Shown: piece after piece, positions 32,474 to 41,807 of the stretch | Layout of the letters: each line of letters opens with the position of its first letter | How positions within the stretch are numbered: the stretch's first letter is position 1 | From: Nostoc foliaceum FACHB-393 | Lineage (GTDB): Bacteria; Cyanobacteriota; Cyanobacteriia; Cyanobacteriales; Nostocaceae | Assembly (NCBI RefSeq): GCF_014698505.1 | Contig: NZ_JACJTD010000032.1 | Location: 1 to 64,000, forward strand | DNA length: 64,000 nt | Reading direction: 5' to 3' | Notes under the pieces: model-generated | Seen by the model: only the letters and a program-made list of their open reading frames with translations | Databases searched by the model: none | What the model was told of the DNA's origin: nothing | Made by a program: the position numbers and the translations under genes

Positions 32474-35221
32474 ATGGTACAGGCAGCATCTCCCATTGCA
32501 CCCCAAGAAAAGCAATTCACCGTTTGGCATACTTTGGAAATTTCTGAAACGATCGCTCACTTGCATAGTGATGCTGAGAATGGTTTGAGTAGTGTAGTAG
32601 CCAAACACTTATTGACAAAAGTGGGAGCAAACGAACTCACAGGCAAGAAAAGCAAACCTTGGTGGTTAAAATTTTTACTGCAATTTAACCAACCACTGCT
32701 GATTATTTTGTTGTGTGCGGGTTTAGTAAAGGCGCTAACTGGCAGCTTGGTGAATGCTGGTGTTATTTGGGGGGTGACTACCACCAACGCCATCATTGGA
32801 TTTATTCAAGAATCGAAAGCCGAAAGTGCGATCGCTGCCCTCGCCAAAGCAATTACCACTGAAGCAACTGTCATTCGTGATGGTCAAAAATTACGCATTG
32901 CTTCTGGTGAGTTAGTGCCTGGAGATATTATAATGCTAACTTCTGGTGATAAAGTCCCAGCAGATTTACGGTTAATTAAAGTTAAAAATTTACAAATAGA
33001 TGAATCTGCCCTGACTGGTGAATCTGTAGCGATAGAAAAGAAGACTCAAATTTTAAAGCCAGATACCGCTCTCGCCGAGCGCAAAAATATGGCTTATGCG
33101 GGTGGCTTCGTTACCTTTGGGCAAGGTACTGGTGTTGTAGTTGCCACAGGGAATGCCACAGAAACAGGGCGAATTTCTCAGTTAATGGAGCAGCACACAG
33201 ATATTTCTACTCCTTTAACTAGAAAATTCAATAAATTTAGCCAGAATTGGCTGTATATGGTCTTAGGATTAGCAGCCCTCTGCTTTGTAGTGAGATTAAG
33301 CTTTCGAGGTTTTGAAGAAGCTTTAGAAGCAGCAGTTACTTTAACAGTCAGTGCGATTCCTGAAGGATTACCAGCAGTCGTGACAGTTACACTAGCCATA
33401 GGTGTTTCTCGGATGGCGCGACGCAACGCCATTATCCGCAAATTACCAGCCGTGGAAACCTTGGGAAGTGCAACTGTTGTTTGCTCTGATAAAACTGGGA
33501 CTTTGACAGAAAACCAGATGACAGTACAGGCAATTTATGCCGGGGGATATCAATATACTCTCACTGGTATCGGTTACACACCCGAAGGTGAAATCCTGAT
33601 AGATGACAAACCCGTGAACCTCAACAGCCATAAAGGTTTACAAGAATGTTTAATCGCAGGTTTATTGTGTAACGATTCCCATTTAGAAAAGAAGAATGGT
33701 AGGTGGGTAGTAATGGGAGATCCCACAGAAGGGGCATTAATTGCATCAGCAAATAAAGCAGGCTTTAGTCAGCCTACCTTAGTTAAGCAAATGCTAAAGG
33801 TGGATGCGATTCCCTTTGAATCAGACTTTCAATACATGGCAACTTTGCACGCCACACCTCAAGGTAAGACTATTTATGTCAAGGGTTCAGTCGAGGCAAT
33901 TATTCAGCGCTGCACCCTGATGTTGAACACTGATGGACAATCTCGCCCGTTAGATTGTGTAGAAACATTACGGCAAAGCAGCATCGAGCGAGAAGTTAAT
34001 ATTATGGCAAGGCAAGGCTTGCGGGTATTAGCTTTAGCGAAAAAAGTAGTACCCGATGGACAAAATACCCTAGATCATTCAGATATTGATACCGGGTTAA
34101 TTTTCATCGGCTTGCAGGGAATGATCGATCCGCCGCGTGAGAGTGCTATTAAGGCAGTACAAGCCTGCCAGGAAGCGGGAATTGAGGTCAAAATGATCAC
34201 TGGCGATCATGCTGTCACAGCGCAGGCGATCGCTTATCGCATGGGTATCAACAAAAATGGCTCAGTTCTGGCTTTCACAGGTGCAGAACTAGCAAAAATG
34301 GATAAAACAGAACTCGCCCAAGTTGCCCAAGAAGGTGTAGTCTTTGCCCGTGTCGCCCCAGAACAAAAGCTACGTTTAGTCGAAGCTTTGCAATCAAAAG
34401 GTGAAATCGTTGCCATGACAGGAGATGGTGTCAACGATGCACCAGCCTTAAAACAAGCAGATATTGGGATTGCAATGGGTGGTGCTGGTACAGAAGTTGC
34501 CAAAGAAGCCGCAGATATGCTGCTTACCGATGATAATTTTGCCTCCATTGAAGCTGCTATAGAAGAAGGACGAGCAGTTTATAAAAATCTGCTCAAGGCA
34601 ATTTGCTTTATTTTGCCTGTCAACGGTGGTGAATCAATGACAATTTTAATTAGCACATTGCTAGCCAGAGATTTACCAATTTTATCTTTACAAGTTCTGT
34701 GGCTCAATATGCTCAATTCTATTACTATGACAGTGCCTTTAGCCTTTGAGCCAAAGGCGCAAAACATCATGCAACAATCACCCCGACATCCTAATGAACC
34801 ATTAATTTCAGGGAGTCGGTTGCAACGAATTTTAGCAATTTCTCTATTTAATTGGATTGTCATATTTGGAGTATTTGAATATATCCGCCAAACTACGGGT
34901 AATGTTGATTTAGCGAGAACAATGGCGATTAACGCTCTCATTGCTGGACGGATATTCTATTTATTGAGTATTAGTCAATTAATCCCGAATTTGATTGCCA
35001 AGATGGACGGCACAATTAAAGATAACGTTGATATTCCCGCCATTGGCTTTGGAATTTTAGGGGCAATTATTTTGCAAATTATTTTTGCTCATGTGCCATT
35101 AATTAATGAAGTTTTTGAAACAGCACCATTAAGCTTGCAACAGTGGTTGTTTTGTTTAGCAGTTGGTTCACCAATGATTTTGTGGGCTACAGTAGTAAAT
35201 CGTTTTGATCCGCCAAATTAA
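32474..35221 (+). CDS. P-type cation-transporting ATPase (P2 type)
   Basis: 915 residues with the full P-type set: the actuator LTGES, the phosphorylated aspartate near 339 in CSDKTGTLTENQMTV, the KGSVEAII nucleotide-domain site, and the hinge MTGDGVNDAPALKQADIGIA. M4 carries SAIPEGLPAVVTVTLA, the PEGLP motif of Ca2+ and Na+ pumps. M6 reads WLNMLNSITMTVPLAF, without the aspartate of the classical SERCA NLVTDG site, so calcium is not certain; Na+, K+ or Mn2+ are alternatives. About ten membrane helices. The N-terminal cation-ATPase domain (HTLEISETIAHLHSDAENGL) is present. Plasma-membrane exporter, monocistronic, with a dyad in its promoter. Confidence 0.88.
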   Translation: MVQAASPIAPQEKQFTVWHTLEISETIAHLHSDAENGLSSVVAKHLLTKVGANELTGKKSKPWWLKFLLQFNQPLLIILLCAGLVKALTGSLVNAGVIWGVTTTNAIIGFIQESKAESAIAALAKAITTEATVIRDGQKLRIASGELVPGDIIMLTSGDKVPADLRLIKVKNLQIDESALTGESVAIEKKTQILKPDTALAERKNMAYAGGFVTFGQGTGVVVATGNATETGRISQLMEQHTDISTPLTRKFNKFSQNWLYMVLGLAALCFVVRLSFRGFEEALEAAVTLTVSAIPEGLPAVVTVTLAIGVSRMARRNAIIRKLPAVETLGSATVVCSDKTGTLTENQMTVQAIYAGGYQYTLTGIGYTPEGEILIDDKPVNLNSHKGLQECLIAGLLCNDSHLEKKNGRWVVMGDPTEGALIASANKAGFSQPTLVKQMLKVDAIPFESDFQYMATLHATPQGKTIYVKGSVEAIIQRCTLMLNTDGQSRPLDCVETLRQSSIEREVNIMARQGLRVLALAKKVVPDGQNTLDHSDIDTGLIFIGLQGMIDPPRESAIKAVQACQEAGIEVKMITGDHAVTAQAIAYRMGINKNGSVLAFTGAELAKMDKTELAQVAQEGVVFARVAPEQKLRLVEALQSKGEIVAMTGDGVNDAPALKQADIGIAMGGAGTEVAKEAADMLLTDDNFASIEAAIEEGRAVYKNLLKAICFILPVNGGESMTILISTLLARDLPILSLQVLWLNMLNSITMTVPLAFEPKAQNIMQQSPRHPNEPLISGSRLQRILAISLFNWIVIFGVFEYIRQTTGNVDLARTMAINALIAGRIFYLLSISQLIPNLIAKMDGTIKDNVDIPAIGFGILGAIILQIIFAHVPLINEVFETAPLSLQQWLFCLAVGSPMILWATVVNRFDPPN

Positions 35222-35237
35222 ATCCAGCCAAAAACGA

Positions 35238-35308
35238 ACCGCAGAGAACGCAGAGAACACAGAGTTATGAGAGGTTTTTTCTCTCTGTGTACTCTGCGCC
35301 TCTGTGGT
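35238..35308. terminator. Long imperfect hairpin after the ATPase gene
   Basis: cgcagagaacacagag (35249-35264) pairs with ctctgtgtactctgcg (35283-35298) with one mismatch, and the pairing extends outward imperfectly. The loop contains a T6 run. It lies between convergent genes and is built from a repeat family (cgcagaga...tctctgcg) common in these genomes. Confidence 0.55.
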
Positions 35309-35353
35309 AGCCTGCGGCAAGCCGCTTTGCGTCTACATTAAAAAAAATTGACA

Positions 35354-36790
35354 CTAATCGATCTGCTTTGATTTTCGACTCAGAGGTAAGATAGCACTCA
35401 TCTGTTCTAGATTTAACACTGAGGCTAATTCTGCCTCATTCATCAATCCGCGTTCTAAGACAATCTGCCGCAGGGATTTACCAGTTTCTAAAGATTCTTT
35501 GGCGACAGCTGCGGCATTTAAATAACCAATGTGGGTATTTAGTGCGGTTACTAAGGCTAAACTACCTTCGGCATAAGCTAAACAACGTTCCTGGTTTGCT
35601 GTGATTCCTTCAATACAGCGTTCGGTGAGTGCAGCGATGGTATTGCCGAGAATTTCGATGCTGTGAATTAGGTTATAGGCAATTAGTGGCATCATCACAT
35701 TTAATTCTAATTGTCCGGCTTGTGCGGCTAATGCGATCGCACTGTCGTAACCCATCACCTGAAAACACACCATTGATGTCATCTCTGCCATCACGGGGTT
35801 ATATTTCCCTGGCATAATTGAAGAACCGGGTTGCACTGGAGGGAGTTGAATTTCTTTCAAGCCTGTTTTTGGTCCCGAATCCATCAGTCGCAAGTCGTGA
35901 GATATCTTGACTAAATCCTGTGCTAGGTTGCGTAAAGCACCGGAAACATTTACAAATGGGGCCATACTCTGCATGGCTGCCATAAGATGGGGTGCAGGTT
36001 CTAAAGGAGTATCAATCAATTCTGAAAGAACTTCTACCACACGGGCGCGATACAAAGGATGAGTATTTAACCCTGTTCCAGCTGCACTACCTCCCAAACC
36101 CAACACCATCAAATCACCAGAGGCGGTGTAAATCCGGTTTTGATGTTCTGTGAGGATTTGTGCCCAAGCCCGAAAATTTTCGCCCAAACGCACAGGTACA
36201 GCGTCTTGTAAGTGGGTTCTGCCAGATTTGACGATATCTTGAAATTCTACAGCTTTGTTTTCTAAAGATGCGATCGCACCATCTATTGCTGGGTGTAATG
36301 TCTTGGATAATGCCAATAATCCACCAATCCGAATTGCAGTAGGAATCACATCATTGGTAGACTGCCCATAATTAACGTGATCATTGGGACTAACAAGTTT
36401 ATAATTGCCCTTTTCTTCACCCAGAATTTCTAAGGCGCGATTTGCGAGAACTTCGTTGATATTCATGTGGTGGGATGTTCCAGCACCCGCCTGATAAACA
36501 TCGACAACAAATTGATCTCGGAACTTCCCAGCCAGGATTTCATCAGTTGCTTGGACAATCGCCTGACTAATATCTTGGGGAATGCAATTTAGTTCTCCAT
36601 TCACAATTGCTGTAGCTTTTTTAATGATTAATCCAGCATCTACGTAAGTAGCTAGAGGCTTTATGCCGCTAATGGGAAAGTTTTCGATTGCCCGAAGTGT
36701 TTGAATGCCGTAATAAACGCTACTAGCAATTTGGCGATCGCCCATCGAATCGCGTTCGATGCGGAATTGAGAGTCTGTGTGTTCAGTCAT
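35354..36790 (-). CDS. aspA: Aspartate ammonia-lyase
   Basis: 478 residues of the fumarase/aspartase superfamily. The family signature is GSSIMPGKYNPVMAEM, whose mobile loop holds the catalytic serine. The N-terminus FRIERDSMGDRQIASSVYYG, the block FRDQFVVDVYQAGAGTSHHM, NDHVNYGQSTNDVIPTAIRI and GRTHLQDAVPVRLGENF favour aspartase over fumarase, for example YYGIQTLRAIENFPIS. It would convert aspartate to fumarate and ammonia in the cytoplasm; in a nitrogen-fixing cyanobacterium this could recover nitrogen from stored aspartate. Convergent with the P-type ATPase gene. Confidence 0.87.
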   Translation of the reverse strand: MTEHTDSQFRIERDSMGDRQIASSVYYGIQTLRAIENFPISGIKPLATYVDAGLIIKKATAIVNGELNCIPQDISQAIVQATDEILAGKFRDQFVVDVYQAGAGTSHHMNINEVLANRALEILGEEKGNYKLVSPNDHVNYGQSTNDVIPTAIRIGGLLALSKTLHPAIDGAIASLENKAVEFQDIVKSGRTHLQDAVPVRLGENFRAWAQILTEHQNRIYTASGDLMVLGLGGSAAGTGLNTHPLYRARVVEVLSELIDTPLEPAPHLMAAMQSMAPFVNVSGALRNLAQDLVKISHDLRLMDSGPKTGLKEIQLPPVQPGSSIMPGKYNPVMAEMTSMVCFQVMGYDSAIALAAQAGQLELNVMMPLIAYNLIHSIEILGNTIAALTERCIEGITANQERCLAYAEGSLALVTALNTHIGYLNAAAVAKESLETGKSLRQIVLERGLMNEAELASVLNLEQMSAILPLSRKSKQID

Positions 36791-36925
36791 AGTATTGTTT
36801 TAAGAGAGCTACAGAAAACAGATTTTCCCATGCAGCCACACTCAGATACACTAATCTGCATAGATTTTGCATATTTGCTTGGCTGCTTGTTGCTTTACAC
36901 TCGTTAATTTTGAAGTTTGATTTAT

Positions 36926-36960
36926 GAATTACGAATTACGAATTACGAATTACGAATTAT
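36926..36960. repeat. Heptanucleotide tandem repeat (gaattac)x5
   Basis: Five tandem 7-bp units (the last is gaattat) directly abut the pgsA start codon. An open frame through it gives a repetitive NYELRIT peptide that is not part of pgsA. It occupies the place of the ribosome site, so pgsA lacks an obvious Shine-Dalgarno sequence. Confidence 0.85.
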
Positions 36961-36961
36961 T

Positions 36962-37489
36962 ATGACCATACCCAACTGGATTACCTTCTCTCGTCTATTG
37001 GGAATACCATTTCTGCTTTACGGTTTATATAATCCCACACCTCAAGCGCAGTGGATATGTTTAACGATTTTTCTCGTTGCTGCATTAACTGATTGGTTAG
37101 ACGGCTATTTAGCGCGGAAACTCAACCAAATTAGCGAATTGGGCAAATTTCTCGATCCTTTAGTGGATAAACTTCTGGTACTTGCACCGTTGCTGGTTTT
37201 TATTGAACTAGGAAGAGTGCCAGCTTGGGGAGTGTTTTTGATTTTAGCGCGAGAATTAGCGATCGCTGGTTGGCGGGTAAATCAAACGACGATTACCGGG
37301 GCAAATATTTGGGGTAAACTCAAAACTGTTAGTCAAATAGTTGCGATCGCACTTTTAATTGCGCCTTTGGGTGAAGTTTGGCAAACACCCTCTGTAATTG
37401 CTTTTTGGATTTCTGTCGCCCTAACTTTAATTTCTGGGGGTATTTACCTGATACCGCAAAAAGTTAGGACTAATGAAACGACAGTATAG
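36962..37489 (+). CDS. pgsA: CDP-diacylglycerol--glycerol-3-phosphate 3-phosphatidyltransferase
   Basis: 175 residues, several membrane helices. The CDP-alcohol phosphotransferase motif is complete: DWLDGYLARKLNQISELGKF followed by LDPLVDK, with the metal-binding aspartates D-x2-DG-x2-AR-x8-G-x3-D-x3-D. It makes phosphatidylglycerol phosphate, the precursor of PG, an essential thylakoid lipid. The start MTIPNWITFSRLLGIP at 36962 is the canonical N-terminus; the open frame continues upstream only through the 7-bp repeat. A strain-to-strain change in repeat number would alter the leader but not the protein. Confidence 0.92.
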   Translation: MTIPNWITFSRLLGIPFLLYGLYNPTPQAQWICLTIFLVAALTDWLDGYLARKLNQISELGKFLDPLVDKLLVLAPLLVFIELGRVPAWGVFLILARELAIAGWRVNQTTITGANIWGKLKTVSQIVAIALLIAPLGEVWQTPSVIAFWISVALTLISGGIYLIPQKVRTNETTV

Positions 37490-37565
37490 TATGTAATTTG
37501 AAAAATTATTCAATAAAATTTGATCGGAGTTCTGAGGTATAGTCTTTATTCTTAACCCCTTGTAC

Positions 37566-37585
37566 AGACGCGATTCATCGCGTCT
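37566..37585. repeat. Dispersed palindrome agacgcgat-tc-atcgcgtct
   Basis: Nine-base arms with a 2-base centre, preceded by tgtac. Related copies lie at 28021-28044 and 58838-58865, always intergenic. Confidence 0.6.
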
Positions 37586-37607
37586 CCCCTCACCCCTAAA
37601 TATTTTC

Positions 37608-38513
37608 ATGCCATCCCCAATCTTACCACCGCCTTTGAAACCTGGAGACTTACTACGAGTAATTGCCCCTAGTGGTGCTTTGCGAGAATTTGAGGCATTT
37701 GAACGGAGTATAGAAATTTGGCGATCGCGTGGTTATCGAGTAGAAATCAGTCCTCAGATAGATGACAAATGGGGTTATCTTGCCGGAACAGATGAAAACC
37801 GCCGTCAGCAATTAGCCGCAGCATGGCAAGATCCTGATTGTCGCGGTATTCTCTGTGCTAGAGGCGGTTTTGGCAGCACCCGCATTCTAGAAGATTGGAA
37901 TTGGCAAGCAAACTCAGTGTTTCCAAAGTGGCTCATAGGCTTTTCTGATATCACAGCCCTGTTATGGAGCCTTTATACAGTAGGCATTTCCGGCGTTCAC
38001 GCTCCCGTGCTGACGACCTTGTTAGATGAGCCAGATTGGTCAATTGAGCGATTGTTCGATTCGGTAGAGGGTCGCCCTCTCGCTCCTCTCAAAGGTTGCG
38101 GGTGGGGTGGTGGGGTTGTTAATGGCACTTTATTGCCAGGTAATCTCACGGTTGCGACTAACCTTTTAGCTACACCAATCCTGCCACATCTGGATGGTGT
38201 AATTCTGGCGTTAGAAGATGTTACAGAAGCACCCTATCGCATCGATAGGATGCTGACGCAGTGGCGTTTGAGCGGTGCTTTGTCACAAGTCTGCGGTATT
38301 GCTTTGGGCGGTTTTAGTCGCTGCGAAGCGCCGCCAACTGTATCTAGCTTTAGTGTAGAAGAAGTATTGCGCGATCGCTTGGGTGATCTGGGTATTCCTG
38401 TTGTTTCTGATTTACCTTTTGGTCATAATAACCCCAATGCAGCTTTACCAGTGGGTGTAGAGGTAACTTTAGATGGGGATGCGGGGATATTAGCGATCGC
38501 GCATCCATATTAA
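37608..38513 (+). CDS. ldcA: LD-carboxypeptidase (family S66, LdcA-like)
   Basis: 301 residues. The S66 fold is marked by GDLLRVIAPSGALREFEAFE, GILCARGGFGSTRILEDWNW, LIGFSDITALLWSLY (catalytic serine region is nearby in this fold) and GNLTVATNLLATPILPHLDG, then LALEDVTEAPYRIDRML with the catalytic glutamate, and a late histidine in PFGHNNPNAALPVGVEV. These enzymes trim the terminal D-alanine from recycled murein tetrapeptides in the cytoplasm. The start at 37608 (MPSPILPPPLKPGD) is preferred; the open frame upstream reads through a palindrome. A decayed copy of its 5' end lies at 40386-40515. Confidence 0.88.
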   Translation: MPSPILPPPLKPGDLLRVIAPSGALREFEAFERSIEIWRSRGYRVEISPQIDDKWGYLAGTDENRRQQLAAAWQDPDCRGILCARGGFGSTRILEDWNWQANSVFPKWLIGFSDITALLWSLYTVGISGVHAPVLTTLLDEPDWSIERLFDSVEGRPLAPLKGCGWGGGVVNGTLLPGNLTVATNLLATPILPHLDGVILALEDVTEAPYRIDRMLTQWRLSGALSQVCGIALGGFSRCEAPPTVSSFSVEEVLRDRLGDLGIPVVSDLPFGHNNPNAALPVGVEVTLDGDAGILAIAHPY

Positions 38514-38674
38514 GTTAAAATCAGATTCGCTTCCGGTTAAATGTTTTAAAACCTCAGAGTAAATGACTATATCAGAAGTTTATTTTGGTAGCATTCCCAT
38601 ATAAAAAACTATAGATAGTGTAAAGTATTACATGTTTGAACGCTTGCGGTGATTATTCAAGGAAAATGTGATTT

Positions 38675-39478
38675 ATGGATAAAAACTTAATAATTGATGT
38701 TGGTGTTCACACAGGCGAGGATACAGAGTTTTACTTAAAAAAAGGCTTTCGAGTTATTGGTATTGAGGCTCATCCTGAGCTTTACGAAGCTACAAAAAAG
38801 CGACTAAATTTATATATAGAAAATGGTCAACTTACCCTTCTAAATATTGCTGTATCACCGAAAGATGAGCCAGTCACTTTTTACGCCAATTTGGAGAGAA
38901 GCTTTTGGGGTACAACTTCACCAGATTGGGCTATTCGAAACGAAAGCTCTTTTGATGCGCCTTCCATCGAGATGGTTGTAGAAGGGCGGAGATTTGAAAG
39001 CATTTTGAAGGAATTTGGCATTCCCTACTATCTCAAAGTAGATATTGAAGGTGCTGATTTATTATGCATACAGGCATTACGGCACTTTGATAATAAACCA
39101 CAGTTCCTGTCTATAGAATCAACCAAGACTTCTTGGAAGGAACTGCTGGAAGAATTTGCGCTGTTAAAAGAGCTTGGTTATCACAAATTCAAAGCCATCA
39201 GTCAGGGGCACGTACCGAAACAAGTCTGTCCTTCACCAGCAAGAGAAGGTCAGTATATCAAACATCAGTTTGAATATGGTGCTAGCGGACTTTTTGGAGA
39301 AGAAACCCCAGATACTTGGCTTTCTGAGAGTGAAGTAATCAAGGTCTATAAAGGCATTTTTTTGACTTATAAAATAATTGGAGTGAATGGGATTATTTAT
39401 CGATTTCCTCTGGGGAAAATGTTACTAGACAGGCTAAATATCAAGGAACCTTGGTACGATACTCATGTTAGTTTATAA
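38675..39478 (+). CDS. FkbM-family methyltransferase
   Basis: 267 residues. The SAM-binding start LIIDVGVHTGEDTEFYLKKG and VIGIEAHPELYEATKKRL are typical of FkbM-type methyltransferases, as are the YYLKVDIEGADLLCIQAL block and the SIESTK strand. These enzymes O-methylate sugars or other small molecules, often in polysaccharide or natural-product loci. The C-terminal ~90 residues (CPSPAREGQY ... WLSESEVIKVYKGIFL) are a less conserved extension. A glycosyltransferase group follows 1.6 kb downstream, so a surface-sugar substrate is plausible but not shown. Confidence 0.8.
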   Translation: MDKNLIIDVGVHTGEDTEFYLKKGFRVIGIEAHPELYEATKKRLNLYIENGQLTLLNIAVSPKDEPVTFYANLERSFWGTTSPDWAIRNESSFDAPSIEMVVEGRRFESILKEFGIPYYLKVDIEGADLLCIQALRHFDNKPQFLSIESTKTSWKELLEEFALLKELGYHKFKAISQGHVPKQVCPSPAREGQYIKHQFEYGASGLFGEETPDTWLSESEVIKVYKGIFLTYKIIGVNGIIYRFPLGKMLLDRLNIKEPWYDTHVSL

Positions 39479-39525
39479 ACACAGTAGTTTTTATCTTTAC
39501 ATATAAAACTACTGTGGGGCTTGAG

Positions 39526-40293
39526 TTAAACTGAATCCCATTTCCGGTAGCAACGAGCTGTGCAGTAATAAGGGTGAAAAATTTCTAAGAATTTGCTCTG
39601 AAGCGTCCTGTAGAAAGTTTCTACTATTTGAGGATCATCAACGTGAAAAGGATAATCTTGATTAAAGCCTTTAAAGAAATACCAGTTCAAGATTGTTTTA
39701 CCACCAGGTGTCAGTGCTTCATGAAACTTTAGTAACTGTTGGGTGGGGTCTGACAAATGTTCTAAAACATCAAAAGAAATGATGGTATCAAAAGTCTCTT
39801 TTTCAGGCATTTCTAAGCAAAAACTTATTTTGTGGCTCAAACCCATCTGTTCAGCTCGATAACGCACAAAATCATTATGAATAGGATTAAGATCGCAAAA
39901 TATTACTTGCTCAACCTGTGGACAAAGGGCAGCATTAATTGCATGAGTACCAATTCCACCGCCAAAATCTAACACCCGACCTTGGGCATGATCTACAATC
40001 AAATGCAATGTATTTTCAATATTTTGACTTTGTTCTAGATGCCAAGCTCCCAACTCAAATAAATAAATCTCTCCCACCTGGTCACGATAAAAATCCGTTG
40101 CTGTATCCCAATCAAAGTCTTTATGGCCTAACTCGGCCATTTCTTCTTGTCCTACCGCTAACTTGTTTTCTAGTGTTTCTGCATCCAAATGCAAAAATTT
40201 CTGTAAATGTTGTTTTAAGTTAAATGAATTTTGCCAATAATCACTTAAGAAAGCTGGAGCAGGATACTTAACCATGAATTTAACTATTTTCAT
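39526..40293 (-). CDS. Class I SAM-dependent methyltransferase
   Basis: 255 residues. Motif I is VLDFGGGIGTHAINAAL, motif II ends VIFCDLNPIHNDFVRYR, and motif III-IV reads FDTIISFDVLEHLSDPTQ with GGKTILNWYFF. This is a Methyltransf_11/12-type enzyme acting on a small molecule. The N-terminal ~95 residues are helical and include FLHLDAETLENKLAVGQEEM. The substrate is not deducible. It is convergent with the FkbM gene, 48 bp between stops, and reads away from the decayed region to its right. Confidence 0.8.
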   Translation of the reverse strand: MKIVKFMVKYPAPAFLSDYWQNSFNLKQHLQKFLHLDAETLENKLAVGQEEMAELGHKDFDWDTATDFYRDQVGEIYLFELGAWHLEQSQNIENTLHLIVDHAQGRVLDFGGGIGTHAINAALCPQVEQVIFCDLNPIHNDFVRYRAEQMGLSHKISFCLEMPEKETFDTIISFDVLEHLSDPTQQLLKFHEALTPGGKTILNWYFFKGFNQDYPFHVDDPQIVETFYRTLQSKFLEIFHPYYCTARCYRKWDSV

Positions 40294-41095
40294 TAATTCG
40301 ATACATTATATTTTAAACTGAATCAAACTTTTATACTTACTTTTTTTCAAAACCTAAATTTTCATAATTGATGCAATCCTGAAACAACAATTCTCCTACC
40401 ACCCTTAGAACGAGGTGATTTATTAAAGGTAGTTCCTCCTAGTGGGCTTTGCGAGAATTAGAAGCATTTACGGTCGAGGTAGAAAGAGAGGCGATCGCAT
40501 GGTTATCGTCGATAAATTCGCCCTAACACTAACATTGATTGCTTTAGGAGCTGTCCTAAATTAGAACTAACGCAATAACTCTCTAAAACTCTTATTTCTA
40601 CCCTTCTCTTGACGGAAACCTTGCACGGACGGGAACGGCTTTGCTCAACGTGTCCTTTGCGATCGCACTCACATTACAACTTTGGCAAAGTTCACAACCC
40701 TTTGTCCCTCTTTTACGGTTCTTATAAATACTTACGATGAAACGGTACGTAAGCAAATTACCTTAAATTATGTAGACATGATCACTAATCTGGGTTATAG
40801 TCCCAAAAGGAAAAATAGGGCAAATGCCATCTTCAGGACAATAATGTTGAAGTGGTGTTTGATAAAGTCTGCAAAATTGGCTGAGGGGGTCAACCAGTGT
40901 AATGTAAATCAACGTCAAATGCACTTACCTTTACTGTACAGCAAGTATTGCACGATGCCTTTGACGGGTGTCAGATCATGGCATATTCAATACCAGTGAA
41001 TAAATCACAACTAGCATCATTATTTATTTGGTTATGATGCTATTTTGCCAGTGTTAACGATTTTAAACTAGTTACAAATTGAACATTTAACTCTT
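40294..41095. other. Gene-poor region with decayed sequence
   Basis: About 800 bp. The left part holds a degenerate copy of the LD-carboxypeptidase 5' end. The right part has an open frame at 40682-40999 whose 105-residue product has no family features and biased composition; I do not call it a gene. The promoter of the glycosyltransferase run lies near 41050-41095. Confidence 0.5.
40386..40515 (+). pseudogene. Decayed duplicate of the LD-carboxypeptidase 5' end
   Basis: The translation ILLPPLERGDLLKVVPPSG, then after a one-base deletion LRELEAF ... WL, parallels ILPPPLKPGDLLRVIAPSGA and LREFEAFE of the intact gene at 37608. At base level, cctagtgggctttgcgagaa here matches cctagtggtgctttgcgaga there minus one base. 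Only the first ~40 codons are recognisable. It is a partial duplication about 2.7 kb from the parent, or the scar of a gene replacement. Confidence 0.7.
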
Positions 41096-41755
41096 ATGAG
41101 TCCCATCGTCTTTGACTACAGTCCCGAAATTTCAGTCATACTTTGTACCTACAATCGAGAAAAATATTTAAATAATTGCATCAATAGTGTTCTTGAGCAA
41201 ACTTTTAAAGATTGGGAACTTTTGGTAGTTGATGATGGTAGCCAAGACAATACTTTTGAAATTGTCAAACCCTATCTGGAAAAATTTAATAATATACGTT
41301 ATTTAAAACACCAAAATAAAAAATTAGCGTACTCTAAAAACGCCGGAGTTCAATCATCTTTTGGTAAATATATCACATTTATTGACAGTGATGATACATA
41401 TAGACCCAATCATCTAGAGTCACGACTTAAATACATGCAAGCTAATCCAGAAATTGACTTGATTGAAGGAGGCTTTTTCTCTGAAGAAGAGATTTTTGTA
41501 GCCGATTATTTTCAAACAAATCAAATAATTAATTTACGCAAATGTGTTTTAGGCCCTACATTTTTTGGTAAGAGACGAGTATTTTTTGAATTGCAGGGAT
41601 TTAATAATATTTCCTATGGAGAAGATACAGACTTTTGGAAACGGGCAGACAAAATTTTCAAAACTCAAAAAGTTACAGAACCGCAAACCTACGTTTATAC
41701 AAGAGCAGAAACAAGTATTACCAAGAATGTTTTGGAACAGCGCTCATTAACCTAA
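41096..41755 (+). CDS. Glycosyltransferase family 2
   Basis: 219 residues with a GT-A fold: VILCTYNREKYLNNCINSVL, the nucleotide-binding LLVVDDGSQDNT and the metal-binding D-x-D in ITFIDSDDTYRP. A later GEDTDFWKRA block is the usual acceptor-side/catalytic ED motif. It transfers a sugar from a nucleotide sugar to an acceptor on the cytoplasmic face of the membrane, in polysaccharide or glycolipid assembly. No membrane helices. It lies 52 bp ahead of a GT4 gene, so the two are probably one operon. Confidence 0.87.
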   Translation: MSPIVFDYSPEISVILCTYNREKYLNNCINSVLEQTFKDWELLVVDDGSQDNTFEIVKPYLEKFNNIRYLKHQNKKLAYSKNAGVQSSFGKYITFIDSDDTYRPNHLESRLKYMQANPEIDLIEGGFFSEEEIFVADYFQTNQIINLRKCVLGPTFFGKRRVFFELQGFNNISYGEDTDFWKRADKIFKTQKVTEPQTYVYTRAETSITKNVLEQRSLT

Positions 41756-41807
41756 AAACTTTAATTCGGTTTATCTTAATCCACTAAGCATAACGCTACC
41801 TGCAACT

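Noticed and set aside
36917..36961. Upstream extension of pgsA reading MIYELRITNYELRI
   Set aside because: It is the translation of the 7-bp tandem repeat. The family N-terminus begins at MTIPNW.
40682..40999. Plus-strand frame of 105 residues
   Set aside because: No domain, no good ribosome site, and it lies in decayed sequence next to a pseudogene fragment.
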